The translations under genes were made by a program, and so were the position numbers. Below are positions 43,877-51,928 of a DNA stretch of 64,000 nucleotides, in pieces. Within the stretch, counting starts at the first letter, position 1. Every line of letters begins with the position of its first letter. The stretch covers positions 26,639 to 90,638 of the forward strand of contig CADBQY010000112.1 in assembly GCA_902796885.1 (NCBI GenBank), read 5' to 3'. This DNA comes from an uncultured Planctomycetota bacterium (GTDB taxonomy: Bacteria; Planctomycetota; Planctomycetia; Pirellulales; Thermoguttaceae). The notes below the pieces were generated by a model. It was not told the DNA's origin, made no database searches, and was given only the letters and a program-made list of their open reading frames with translations.

Positions 43877-44737
43877 TTACGGTATCACGACGTTGTCGAT
43901 CAGGCGCGTCGTGCCGATCTTGACCGCCAGGAGAACGACCGCCCGTCCGCCGACCGATTCCAGCTCGTCGAGCGTTTCGGGGTCGGCGATCGAGATGTAG
44001 TCGATCGCCGACGAAGGCGCCGTTTCGATCAGCGCGCGCATTTCGTGTTTGATCTTGGCCGCGTCGGTCACCTTTTCGGATATCATCTTTTGCGCCAGAT
44101 CGAGCGCGCGTTTAAGAATCGGCGCCTGTCGCCGTTCGTCGGGGGAGAGGTACTTGTTCCGGCTGCTCATCGCCAGTCCGTCCTCTTCGCGAACGATGGG
44201 ACAGACGCGGATCTCGACGGGCAGGTTTAGGTCGCGGACCATCTTCTGTATGACCGCCGCCTGCTGGTAATCTTTCTGCCCCAAAAACGCCATGTCGGCG
44301 CCGGCGATATTGAAGAGTTTCAAGACGACCACCGCTACGCCGTCGAAATGGGTCGGCCGGAATTCCCCCTCGAGCCGCCGGGTCACGCCCCCGATATGGA
44401 CGTGCGCGTCGAACCCTTCGGGGTACATGTCGGCCGGTTTCGGGGCGAGAACGAACTCGACCCCGCCGACCGATTCCAGCTGCGCCAAGTCGGTGTCCAG
44501 AACGCGCGGATATTTTTCGTAATCTTCGCCCGGGGCGAATTGAGTCGGATTGACGAAGATCGAGACGACCGTCACGTCGCAGAGACTTTGACTTTGACGG
44601 ACCAGGCTTAAATGTCCGTCGTGCAGAGCTCCCATCGTCGGGACCAGTCCGATCGTCTTCCCTTGGCGGCGGATTTCCGCCAGACGTTCGGAAAGAACGC
44701 GAGGATCGCTGATCACTTCCGGTTTGATCGCTGTCAT
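43877..44737 (-). CDS. panC: Pantoate--beta-alanine ligase
   Basis: 286 residues, normal family length. HIGH-type motif MGALHDGHLSLV (about 35-46), FVNPTQFAPGEDYEKYPR, FLGQKDYQQA and the loop SSRNKYLS are all present. The enzyme condenses pantoate and beta-alanine with ATP in the last step of pantothenate synthesis for coenzyme A. It appears to lead the operon panC-lgt-gspK-Sel1-cytochrome. An AAGGAG site lies 12 bases before ATG 44737, and a promoter with an overlapping palindrome lies just upstream. Confidence 0.95.
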   Translation of the reverse strand: MTAIKPEVISDPRVLSERLAEIRRQGKTIGLVPTMGALHDGHLSLVRQSQSLCDVTVVSIFVNPTQFAPGEDYEKYPRVLDTDLAQLESVGGVEFVLAPKPADMYPEGFDAHVHIGGVTRRLEGEFRPTHFDGVAVVVLKLFNIAGADMAFLGQKDYQQAAVIQKMVRDLNLPVEIRVCPIVREEDGLAMSSRNKYLSPDERRQAPILKRALDLAQKMISEKVTDAAKIKHEMRALIETAPSSAIDYISIADPETLDELESVGGRAVVLLAVKIGTTRLIDNVVIP

Positions 44738-44773
44738 TTTGAAGCTGACTCCTTGTCATTCAGAGGGTGGAAA

Positions 44774-44809
44774 GTATGGATCAAATCCCGTTTGATCCAT
44801 ACGATTCTA
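44774..44809 (-). promoter_or_regulatory. panC promoter -10 with overlapping 12-bp palindromic operator or hairpin
   Basis: A perfect inverted repeat GTATGGATCAAA-N5-TTTGATCCATAC spans 44774-44802. On the minus strand a TAGAAT -10 box lies at 44809-44804, so the transcript would begin inside the palindrome. This placement suits a repressor operator or a 5' hairpin; there is no T-run, so it is not a terminator. The rest of 44738-45078 holds the divergent tatA promoter and its 110-base GC-rich leader. Confidence 0.5.
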
Positions 44810-44931
44810 CCATAAAACCGCGGGGAATTCCATATTGGTCGCGGGGGAAACCTTCCGGCGAAGAACGGCTCCCGCCGTCCGCCGAAAAAGGAAAAAACTC
44901 CCCCGTTTCCCCGTTTTCTGGCGCGGGGTAT

Positions 44932-44960
44932 TTGACAACCGGGCGGTATCCGTGTAAAAT
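44932..44960 (+). promoter_or_regulatory. Strong sigma70-type promoter of tatA
   Basis: A consensus TTGACA (44932-44937) and TAAAAT (44955-44960) are exactly 17 bases apart. The start near 44967 gives a leader of about 112 bases that is GC-rich and can fold into hairpins (around 44996-45015 and 45037-45050). Confidence 0.85.
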
Positions 44961-45078
44961 TAGGGGGAGTCTCTGCGCCGGAGGGGGGTGTTCCCGCCGC
45001 CGGCGGGGGATTTTTACCGATCCCGACTTTCGGTCCGTCCGCGGGCGGTCCGCAAACGCTATAAGAAAGGTTGACGTT

Positions 45079-45285
45079 ATGTTTTCACCCGGCCCCATGC
45101 AGCTGATCATTGTCCTGTTGATCGCCCTGCTTCTGTTCGGCAACCGCCTTCCGAGCGTGATGCGTTCGCTCGGCAAGAGCGTCGTCGAATTCAAGAAGGG
45201 GGTCAACGATGTTGACTCCGAGGTCAAAGGCGCGCTGAAAGACGCCGACGAAAAAGCGAAAAAGTCCGATTCTTCCGAAGAATGA
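45079..45285 (+). CDS. tatA: Sec-independent translocase subunit TatA/E
   Basis: 68 residues. An N-terminal hydrophobic helix (PMQLIIVLLIALLLFG) is followed by the TatA hinge NRLPSVMRSLGKSVVEFKKG and a charged amphipathic tail, the standard TatA/E pattern. TatA forms the channel of the twin-arginine system in the cytoplasmic membrane. The start ATG 45079 has an AAAGG site; the longer frame from 44767 is not supported. Its TGA overlaps the ATG of the HIT gene (ATGA), so translation is coupled. No tatC is near. Confidence 0.95.
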   Translation: MFSPGPMQLIIVLLIALLLFGNRLPSVMRSLGKSVVEFKKGVNDVDSEVKGALKDADEKAKKSDSSEE

Positions 45286-45836
45286 ACGAACGCGAAAACC
45301 GCCTGGACGTGATCTGGGCCCCGTGGCGGATGGCCTATATCGGCGGGGCCGACAAACCGAAGGAAGAGCCCGCTCCGCGGGTCCTTCCCGGCGGCGATCC
45401 CAAATGCTTTATCTGTCAGGGAGCGGTTTGCGAACCCGCGGCGGAAAAAGACCGCTACATTCTCGAACGGACCCGGCTGACGATCACTCTTTTTAACCGT
45501 TACCCCTACAACAACGGGCATCTGCTGGTCGCTCCCCGGCGTCACGTCGCGCGGCTCGATCTTTTGACCGCCGAAGAGCGCGCCGAACTGATCGAAACGG
45601 TTACCCGATGGGTCGCCCGTTTGGAGAAGACGATGAACGCCGAAGGGTTCAACGTCGGTCTGAACCTGGGACGGGTGGCCGGCGCGGGGCTTCCGGGGCA
45701 TCTTCATTGGCATATTATTCCCCGGTGGAACGGCGACACCAATTTCACCACGACGTGCGGAAGTCTGAAAGTGATTCCGCAGTCGATGGACGCCCTCTGG
45801 GATCTTCTGAAAGAAGAGGCCGCCGCAGAGGAATAA
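45282..45836 (+). CDS. HIT-family hydrolase/phosphorylase (Ap4A type)
   Basis: 184 residues. The histidine triad reads HLHWHIIPRW, with His140, His142 and His144, and the upstream NNGHLLVAPRRH supports the fold. An N-terminal WAPWRMAYI and CFIC segment places it with the HIT proteins of Ap4A phosphorylase or hydrolase type rather than plain Hint. The family cleaves nucleoside polyphosphates or nucleotidyl bonds; substrate is not fixed by sequence. It overlaps tatA by 4 bases and ends at a strong terminator, so tatA and this gene form a two-gene unit. Confidence 0.9.
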   Translation: MNERENRLDVIWAPWRMAYIGGADKPKEEPAPRVLPGGDPKCFICQGAVCEPAAEKDRYILERTRLTITLFNRYPYNNGHLLVAPRRHVARLDLLTAEERAELIETVTRWVARLEKTMNAEGFNVGLNLGRVAGAGLPGHLHWHIIPRWNGDTNFTTTCGSLKVIPQSMDALWDLLKEEAAAEE

Positions 45837-45860
45837 CGCCCGCGTCGAAGTGACGGCGTA

Positions 45861-45900
45861 AAAAAAGCGGAACCGCCCGAAAAAGCGGTTCCGCTTTTTT
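45861..45900. terminator. Bidirectional intrinsic terminator
   Basis: A perfect 16-bp stem AAAAAAGCGGAACCGC with its complement at 45885-45900 has an 8-base loop and A/T-runs at both ends. It separates the HIT gene from the convergent esterase gene. Confidence 0.92.
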
Positions 45901-45916
45901 TGCGCCGGGGGGCGGT

Positions 45917-47920
45917 TTACCGCACGAATCGGATCAGGTCGTCGATGTCGTATTCGGTCAGCACGCCGTGGATCAGGTCGGTCATCGGGATCGGCGCCGG
46001 GGCGGCGTTGACCCGTTCGGTCCAGGTCGGGATCGGTTCGGACGCGGTGACCTTTTCGAAGAGACCGGGCGCGGCCGCCGCCGCGTGCAGCGCGACGATT
46101 CCCGCCGAGGCGGTGTCGGCGATCAGCTCGATCTTCTTATCGCCGAACTTCTCTTTGAGCGACTTGGCCGCGGCGATCAGGTCTTCGGCGCGCATTCCGA
46201 CGTAGTTCTTCCCCAGCAGATACGCGCAGTAGAAGTCGATTCCGTCGGTGCCGAAATGGTCGTAGCGGAAATACTCTTTACTGACGTTCTGCGTTTCGCC
46301 CCACCCGCGCAGGTCGATCGCGCAGACGGGACCGTCGGCGGCGTCGAGAGTGTCGGTCAGATTTTTCACCGCGCCGCTCGCGCGTCCGTTCGAGGTGACG
46401 ATCAGCCGGAGCGTCTCTCCCTGCGAGTCGCGGTACGCCGGGCGGACCGGGCAGTAAATGCCGGGCGCGGTTTTGTAGATCCAATCGCCCGATCCGGTCG
46501 CGTCGGCGATCTCTTCGGCGGGGGCGATGGCGTCCGGTTCGGCGATCACGGCGGTTTTGCGGACCAGCGCGGCAAATTCGTCCGCCGAAAGACCGGCGAG
46601 CTTTTCGGCGCGTTCGGCGGCGAGCTCTTTGGCCAGATCACGGTTCAGGTCGTACGTGGTGCGCGCGTTGGGAAGGGACATCACCCCTTTCGGGTCGCCG
46701 ACCGAGTTGAGCTGCTCTTCCGGGAAGATCGGAACCATGGTGTCGGGATGGATCGTGTAGGTGAGTTCCGTCCGGTCGGTCAGCCAGCGGACCATCCAGC
46801 GGATCGTGGCGTTGTAGACTTCGGGCGAATAGCCGTGCCCCCCTTCGATTTCGACGATCGAGAGCTTTTCGGGCGCGTCGAGACGCGAGTAGATCCGGTT
46901 GGCGAACCGGAAGCTGGTCCACGTGTCGTCGGTGCAGAAGAAGTCGTTCGTCTTACAGCACATCAGGGTCGGTTTCGGGGCGCGCATGATCGGGTAATCC
47001 TGATGATCCATTCCGAACGCCACCTGGCCGAAGATGTTTTGCTCGGCGTCCTGCGGGTTCAGCACGTGGGTCAGCTCTCCGTAGAAGCCGGTCAGGAAGC
47101 AGCAGGGCGCGGCGCACGCCACGCGTTCGTCGAGCGCCATCATATACGAGGTCTGCGTTCCGCCGCCGCTGTTCCCCGCCACGCCGAGCCGGTCGGCGAT
47201 CACGTCGTCGCGCGACTGCAGGTAGTCGAGCGCGCGGGAGTTGTCCCAGAATTCGAAGGTGGCGGTGTTGCGGCCCAGGAGCATCGAGGTCGCGCCGATC
47301 ATGTTGTGCGCCGCCGTCCCCCAAAAGGTCATCTTCCCCTCCTCGTCGAAATTCTGGAACCGTTCCCCCTGTTCGATCGGGTCGAAGACGAAGACCGCCA
47401 GACCGTTCATCGCGCCCAGCGCGGCGAGGGTCTGGTGGTCGTAGGCGGCTTTCCCGTTCTGCCAATGTCCGCAGACGATCAGCAGCCCCGGGTAGGGGGG
47501 CGCGAACTTTTCGACGTTCGGCAGGAACATCGTTCCGGTGGCGTAGAGGTGCGGCTGTGTTTCAAGAATGATCTTTTCGACGCGGTATTCCGGCAGGTTG
47601 ATCGCGCCGGTCACCTGAGGGTTCAGCGGGGTCTTTTCCCAGAGGCGGCCGAGATTTTTCAGAAAAAACGCCTTGTGCGCCTCTTGATAGTTTTCCACGT
47701 CGGCGACCGACTTGACGTTTTCGTACGTCTCGCGCCACGCTTCCGAGGCGGCGTCGATCTGCCGGATCAGTTCTTCGTGAACCATAAAGGAAGGGTCGCC
47801 GACCAGCCGGTTGGCGGCGAGAATCGAGTCGGCGGTCTTGGCGTCGTCGGCCGAAACGGAGACGCCGCCGCAAAGGACGGCCGCCAGGACGGGAAAGAGA
47901 ACAGAGAGGAATCGGCGCAT
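45917..47920 (-). CDS. Exported alpha/beta-hydrolase (acetylxylan-esterase-like) with degenerate second hydrolase domain
   Basis: 667 residues with a signal peptide (about 1-24). The first alpha/beta-hydrolase domain has the nucleophile elbow GNSGGG (Ser251), an acid near KTNDFFCTDD and His in EGGHGYSP, a complete triad in family order. It resembles planctomycete acetylxylan or related carbohydrate esterases. A second half (about 455-667) repeats the fold, but its elbow reads DTASAG rather than GxSxG, so it may be inactive. The probable role is removal of acyl groups from plant or host polysaccharide outside the cytoplasm. A TAGGAG site lies before ATG 47920. A promoter is present upstream. 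Confidence 0.8.
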   Translation of the reverse strand: MRRFLSVLFPVLAAVLCGGVSVSADDAKTADSILAANRLVGDPSFMVHEELIRQIDAASEAWRETYENVKSVADVENYQEAHKAFFLKNLGRLWEKTPLNPQVTGAINLPEYRVEKIILETQPHLYATGTMFLPNVEKFAPPYPGLLIVCGHWQNGKAAYDHQTLAALGAMNGLAVFVFDPIEQGERFQNFDEEGKMTFWGTAAHNMIGATSMLLGRNTATFEFWDNSRALDYLQSRDDVIADRLGVAGNSGGGTQTSYMMALDERVACAAPCCFLTGFYGELTHVLNPQDAEQNIFGQVAFGMDHQDYPIMRAPKPTLMCCKTNDFFCTDDTWTSFRFANRIYSRLDAPEKLSIVEIEGGHGYSPEVYNATIRWMVRWLTDRTELTYTIHPDTMVPIFPEEQLNSVGDPKGVMSLPNARTTYDLNRDLAKELAAERAEKLAGLSADEFAALVRKTAVIAEPDAIAPAEEIADATGSGDWIYKTAPGIYCPVRPAYRDSQGETLRLIVTSNGRASGAVKNLTDTLDAADGPVCAIDLRGWGETQNVSKEYFRYDHFGTDGIDFYCAYLLGKNYVGMRAEDLIAAAKSLKEKFGDKKIELIADTASAGIVALHAAAAAPGLFEKVTASEPIPTWTERVNAAPAPIPMTDLIHGVLTEYDIDDLIRFVR

Positions 47921-47996
47921 GGTTTTCTCCTAACGCGTGAAAGGGCGCGCCGCGGACGAACGGGCGGCGTGCCGAAAAACATCAATCGTCCCTCTC

Positions 47997-48025
47997 ATTT
48001 TACGAAGAGACGCGCCGCGAAACAA
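47997..48025 (-). promoter_or_regulatory. Promoter of the esterase gene
   Basis: On the minus strand TTGTTT (48025-48020) and TAAAAT (48002-47997) are 17 bases apart. The leader to ATG 47920 is about 70 bases. The same TTGTTT -35 appears before the rhamnulokinase-like and flavodoxin genes. Confidence 0.6.
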
Positions 48026-48070
48026 GACCCGCGCGGCGCGGAATCGGAAAAAAGGGGGAAGACGGCGCGT

Positions 48071-49120
48071 CTAATCGCGGGTCGAATACCGCTGTTTCAG
48101 ATCGATCCAGAGCGGGGTCTCGCCGTTGCGCAGAGGGAATCCGAGACGTTTTCCTTCGGGGGAAAGGCGGTTGATGAGCGGCTCGCCGGCCAGATAGCGG
48201 CGGACGTTCTCGCAGAAGATGTCGCACACGTCGTCGAACCGCCATCGGATCTGTCCGCCGACGTGCGGGGTGATCAGGACCTGGGGGAGATCCCAGAGGG
48301 GGTGGTCGGGCGGGAGAGGTTCGGGGGACGTCACGTCCATGACCGCGCCGGCCAGTTCTCCGGCGGCGACGAGTTCGGCCAGCGCGTCGGAATCGACCAG
48401 CGGCCCGCGGGCCATGTTGACCAAAAGGGCGTCTTTTTTCATCCGCGCCAGGCGCGCGCGGTCGAAGATGCCGCGGGTCGCCTCGCACAGGGGGAGCGAA
48501 AGGAAGACGACGTCGCTTGCCGCCAGCAGGTCGTCGAGCCGGTCGGCGGGCCAGAGTTCGTCGACCGCGGCGGGTCTGTTTTCAGGAAAGAGATCGACGG
48601 CGTAAATCTTCCGCGCGAAGGGACGGACGACTTCCGAGAAGCGGCGGCCGACTCCGCCCAGACCGACGATCCCGACCGTCTTTTCGGTCAGGTCGCGGGT
48701 CGGCTTTCGTTTGAATCGGCGCCAGTCGGGATTTTCCGCCCGGGCCGCCTGATCGAGAATGAACGAACGGAGATTCCGGTGCCACGCCAGGGTCAGCGCC
48801 AGGCCGTGCTCGGAGACCTGGTCGGCCAGAACGCCCGAGGCGGTCGTGACCGTGATTTCCGAATTGATCACCGAGGGGACGAGGAGCCAGTCCATTCCCG
48901 CCGCCGACGACTGAACCCAGCGGAGACGTCCGGCGGCGACGATCTTGTCCCACGGAACCGGCACCTTGGCATGGCCGCAGAAGTAGTCGGCGTCGAAGAG
49001 GGCTTCGGCGATCCCCTTCTGGTCGGTGTTGACGATGTCGACCTCGGGCCACGCCTCGGCGATTCGCGCGATATGCTTTTCGTCGACGGGGGTTTCGCGA
49101 AAACAGATGACCAGATTCAT
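48071..49120 (-). CDS. D-2-hydroxyacid dehydrogenase
   Basis: 349 residues. The NAD-binding motif GLGGVGRR and catalytic Arg (NMARGPLVDSD), Glu (TSPEPLPPDHPLW) and His (TPHVGGQIRW) are all present in family order. The family interconverts 2-keto acids and D-2-hydroxy acids, with members for glycerate, glyoxylate/hydroxypyruvate and lactate. The substrate is not clear from sequence. It starts 6 bases after the galK stop and is last in the operon with the two coiled-coil membrane genes. Confidence 0.9.
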   Translation of the reverse strand: MNLVICFRETPVDEKHIARIAEAWPEVDIVNTDQKGIAEALFDADYFCGHAKVPVPWDKIVAAGRLRWVQSSAAGMDWLLVPSVINSEITVTTASGVLADQVSEHGLALTLAWHRNLRSFILDQAARAENPDWRRFKRKPTRDLTEKTVGIVGLGGVGRRFSEVVRPFARKIYAVDLFPENRPAAVDELWPADRLDDLLAASDVVFLSLPLCEATRGIFDRARLARMKKDALLVNMARGPLVDSDALAELVAAGELAGAVMDVTSPEPLPPDHPLWDLPQVLITPHVGGQIRWRFDDVCDIFCENVRRYLAGEPLINRLSPEGKRLGFPLRNGETPLWIDLKQRYSTRD

Positions 49121-49126
49121 ACGGCG

Positions 49127-50314
49127 TTACTCCTCGATCAGGCGCGCGCCCGCGGCGGGACGCGTGACAAACCGGGACGGCTTGATCCCGGTTTCGGTTT
49201 CGTATTTTTCGGCGATCGCCGCGGACGCCGTCTCGGCTTTTCCCGTTTCGACGAGCGTCACGGTCGAGCCGCCGAACCCGCCGCCGGTCATCCGCGCGCC
49301 GTAGACGCCGTTTTCGAGTCCGAGCCGCGCGGCCAGATCGACGAGCAGGTCGGTCTCGGGACACGTGACTTCGTAGTCCTCTTTGAGCGAACGGTGTCCG
49401 GCGTACATTTCGCGGCCGGCGGCGGCGTAGTCGCCGCGGCGGAGCGCGTCGGCGAACCGCGCGGTCCGCTCCTCTTCGGTCAGGAAATGCCGCGCGCGGC
49501 GGAAAATCCGCCCGCCGTTCGGTTCGGCTTCGATCGCCTCGCGCGCCGCGTCGAGCGCGGCGAGTGACGCGTCGCGCAGCAGCTCCACGCCCAGCAGCTC
49601 GGCCGCGCGGGCGCAGTCGTTCCGCCTTTCGGGGTATTCGCTACCCGACAGTGTGTGTTTCACGTTGCTGTTGATCACCAGCACCGCGACGTTCGGGTCG
49701 TCGAGGGGAACCGACTCCCTCTCGAAACTGCGGCAGTCCAACAGCATCGCGTGTCCCTCTTCGCCCATCGCCGAGATGAACTGGTCCATGATCCCGCACG
49801 GCATCATGGCGTATTCGTGTTCCGCCTTTTGGCAGAGGAGCGCCTTTTCGACCGGATCGATTTTGCGATCGGACGCGGCTTCGACCAGTGTGGCGACGGC
49901 GACCTCCAGCGACGCGCTGCTCGAAAGCCCGCCTCCGAGCGGCACGTCCGATACGATCACGCCGTCGAACGGTTTCGGCCGGAGTCCCTTTTCGAGGGCG
50001 CAGGCGATCGTCCCGCCGACGTAGCTGTGCCAGTCGACCTTGGGCGCGGGCGGGGTCTTTTCGAGGAGGCTGAACTCGCCCGTTTGGTCGAAAATTTCGG
50101 AATAGAGCGAGGCGGTTCCGGGCGTGTCGCTCGGCCCGGCGGCGATCACCGTGTATCGTTCGATCGCCATCGGGAAGACGAACCCGCCGTTGTAGTCGGT
50201 GTGTTCGCCGATCAGGTTGACGCGGCCGGGCGCCGCGACGGTCCAGCGGGCTTCTTTGCCGAAGCGCGCGGAATACGACTTCCGCGCGCTTTCAATCAGT
50301 TCTTGGAAGGGCAT
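49127..50314 (-). CDS. galK: Galactokinase
   Basis: 395 residues from ATG 50314, where the MPFQELIESARKSYSARFG start fits the family; a longer open frame to 50986 is antisense shadow. GHMP kinase motifs are complete: APGRVNLIGEHTDYNGGF for galactose, the ATP loop PLGGGLSSSASLEVA, the catalytic-Asp region CGIMDQFISAMG and motif 3 MTGGGFGGSTV. It makes galactose-1-phosphate for the Leloir route. No galT or galE is near, but the alpha-galactosidase-like gene at 29882-32038 and phosphoglucomutase at 59876-61513 fit the same use. The start is 5 bases after the coiled-coil gene, an odd operon partner. Confidence 0.94.
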   Translation of the reverse strand: MPFQELIESARKSYSARFGKEARWTVAAPGRVNLIGEHTDYNGGFVFPMAIERYTVIAAGPSDTPGTASLYSEIFDQTGEFSLLEKTPPAPKVDWHSYVGGTIACALEKGLRPKPFDGVIVSDVPLGGGLSSSASLEVAVATLVEAASDRKIDPVEKALLCQKAEHEYAMMPCGIMDQFISAMGEEGHAMLLDCRSFERESVPLDDPNVAVLVINSNVKHTLSGSEYPERRNDCARAAELLGVELLRDASLAALDAAREAIEAEPNGGRIFRRARHFLTEEERTARFADALRRGDYAAAGREMYAGHRSLKEDYEVTCPETDLLVDLAARLGLENGVYGARMTGGGFGGSTVTLVETGKAETASAAIAEKYETETGIKPSRFVTRPAAGARLIEE

Positions 50315-50319
50315 CGTTT

Positions 50320-51861
50320 TCAGAGATTCTTGGAGTTGCGGCGGTGGAAATAGGCGTCGCTCACCTTCCCCGACGAGGGGCCGGGATTGTCGACCCGGCG
50401 GGGATTGTATATCGGGGCGGTGACGCCGAACGAGCTGACTTTGGCGTCTTTGGTGTTCTTGTCGAAGATCGGCGCGATGTTGGCGTGCGAGGTGATCGGG
50501 GTTCCGCCCCGGTCGGTCTGCTTTACGCCGCCCGGTTCCTGATAACGGGAGACGCGCGCGCTCTGCTTGTAGTGCGTCTCGCGAAGGAACTGCGCCAGGG
50601 AGATTTGGGGCACGCCTTTTTTCTTGGCGTCGTCGAGCAGGTTCATGTGGGCGTCGCGCACTTTGTTTTTCAGCTCGTCGGGCATGTCGGGGTCCATGTC
50701 GATGATCGTCATGATCGGCGTGTTGCTCGTGATGACGTAGTTCACGTCCGGGTCGATTTCGCCGCGGACCTCCCCGTCCTTGTCGATCCACGCGCTGACC
50801 GAGGAGCCGGACTGATTGATCAGGTTGACCAACAGATCGAGGTCGTCTTTGTTGTCGCCGTCGACGTCGAGGAAATAGTCGAGCGCGACCTTGACCTGTT
50901 CGCCCGACTTCCAGAGCGGAGTGAAGATGTAGTCGCCCGGCACGAACGGGTCTTCCATCTCGTCGTTCAGAATGCGCGCCTCGCACTCGTGCGCGTCGAC
51001 GACGCGGATCACCTCAAGCGAACCTTTCGATTCGAAGACGCCCTTGGCCAGCGCGTCTTTCGAGTAGACGCCGAACGTGGTCAGAAGGCGGACGCCGTCG
51101 GCCTCGCCGATGTTGAGCCAGACCACGCGGTTGAGCTGGTCGACGTAGACGATCTTCCCGTCGGGGATTTCGGTCAGCGGGTCGGTCAGCCGTTCGATCC
51201 GGTCGCGCAGCGACGTGTTGATGTCCGCGATCATTTTGACCGACTCTTCGGCGTCGGCCGTCTGCGTTTCGAGTTTGTCGATGAGCGCCTTGTCGTCGGC
51301 CTTGACGTCGGCGACGGTCTTTTCGAGCTCCGACTTTTGCGCCTGCAGGTCTTTATAGCGGGTCTCGGCGTCTTCCTGGCGCTTGTCGTTCGTGTTGTTC
51401 AGGTCGTCGGTTTTGGCGTCGAACGTCTCTTTCTGAATGTCGGCCTTGTCGGTTTCGACGTCGGCGATCAATTTGTACGAGTCGCGGTCTTTCACCGACT
51501 TTTCAAGCTGGAGGTCTTTTTCTTTCAGGTTTTGGACAAGCCCCTCGATCACCGAAAGACACGATTTCGGCGTTTCGGACTGGTCCCCGGCGACGTTCTT
51601 CAGCATCGCGTCCGCGGCGGCCACGGCCGCTTCCGAACTATCGCCGCCGACGCCGATCCGGTCTCTGAGCGTCTTGGCGTCTTCATCCAGCGTGGAGTGT
51701 TCTTTGCTCAGCTCCGAAGTGAGCGCGTTATAGTCCTTCGTTTTCACCTTGGCGCCGTAAAGAGCCATCGCGGTGAAGTACTCGCTGATCCCCAGGGCCA
51801 GGGCGAGGACGAAGAAAACGAGTCCGACGATCGTCCAGGTATTGCTGCCGGAATTACTCAT
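50320..51861 (-). CDS. Membrane-anchored coiled-coil protein with BRCT-like segment (paralogue 2)
   Basis: 513 residues. One N-terminal span (about 10-30) with NTWTIVGLVFFVLALALGIS is followed by long coiled coil (about 40-230), a small beta-barrel-like part (VYVDQLNRVVWLNIGEADGV), and a segment at about 327-375 that looks like a BRCT fold: ALDYFLDVDGDNKDDLDLLV then INQSGSSVSAWID and NYVITSN, a helix then a strand. The DVDGDNKDD part could also bind calcium. The C-terminus is disordered. It is about 35-40 percent like the next gene by eye. The function is not known. Adjacent genes on the same strand to galK suggest one transcript. Confidence 0.8.
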   Translation of the reverse strand: MSNSGSNTWTIVGLVFFVLALALGISEYFTAMALYGAKVKTKDYNALTSELSKEHSTLDEDAKTLRDRIGVGGDSSEAAVAAADAMLKNVAGDQSETPKSCLSVIEGLVQNLKEKDLQLEKSVKDRDSYKLIADVETDKADIQKETFDAKTDDLNNTNDKRQEDAETRYKDLQAQKSELEKTVADVKADDKALIDKLETQTADAEESVKMIADINTSLRDRIERLTDPLTEIPDGKIVYVDQLNRVVWLNIGEADGVRLLTTFGVYSKDALAKGVFESKGSLEVIRVVDAHECEARILNDEMEDPFVPGDYIFTPLWKSGEQVKVALDYFLDVDGDNKDDLDLLVNLINQSGSSVSAWIDKDGEVRGEIDPDVNYVITSNTPIMTIIDMDPDMPDELKNKVRDAHMNLLDDAKKKGVPQISLAQFLRETHYKQSARVSRYQEPGGVKQTDRGGTPITSHANIAPIFDKNTKDAKVSSFGVTAPIYNPRRVDNPGPSSGKVSDAYFHRRNSKNL

Positions 51862-51928
51862 GGTATGACCGCTTCATTCTTGTGGAGAGCTTCGGTTTTT
51901 TCCTTGTTCGGGCGAAAGAGGCGTGATC

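Noticed and set aside
44767..45078. N-terminal extension of the tatA frame
   Set aside because: It precedes and includes the TTGACA/TAAAAT promoter and lacks family similarity; TatA proteins start near the membrane helix.
48008..48072. Inverted repeat AGACGCGCCG/CGGCGCGTCT after the dehydrogenase gene considered as a terminator
   Set aside because: The arms are 45 bases apart and no T-run follows.
45968..49567. A 1199-codon + strand open frame crossing the esterase, dehydrogenase and part of galK
   Set aside because: It spans three minus-strand genes with clear family motifs and the spacers between them; it is a chance frame from high GC.
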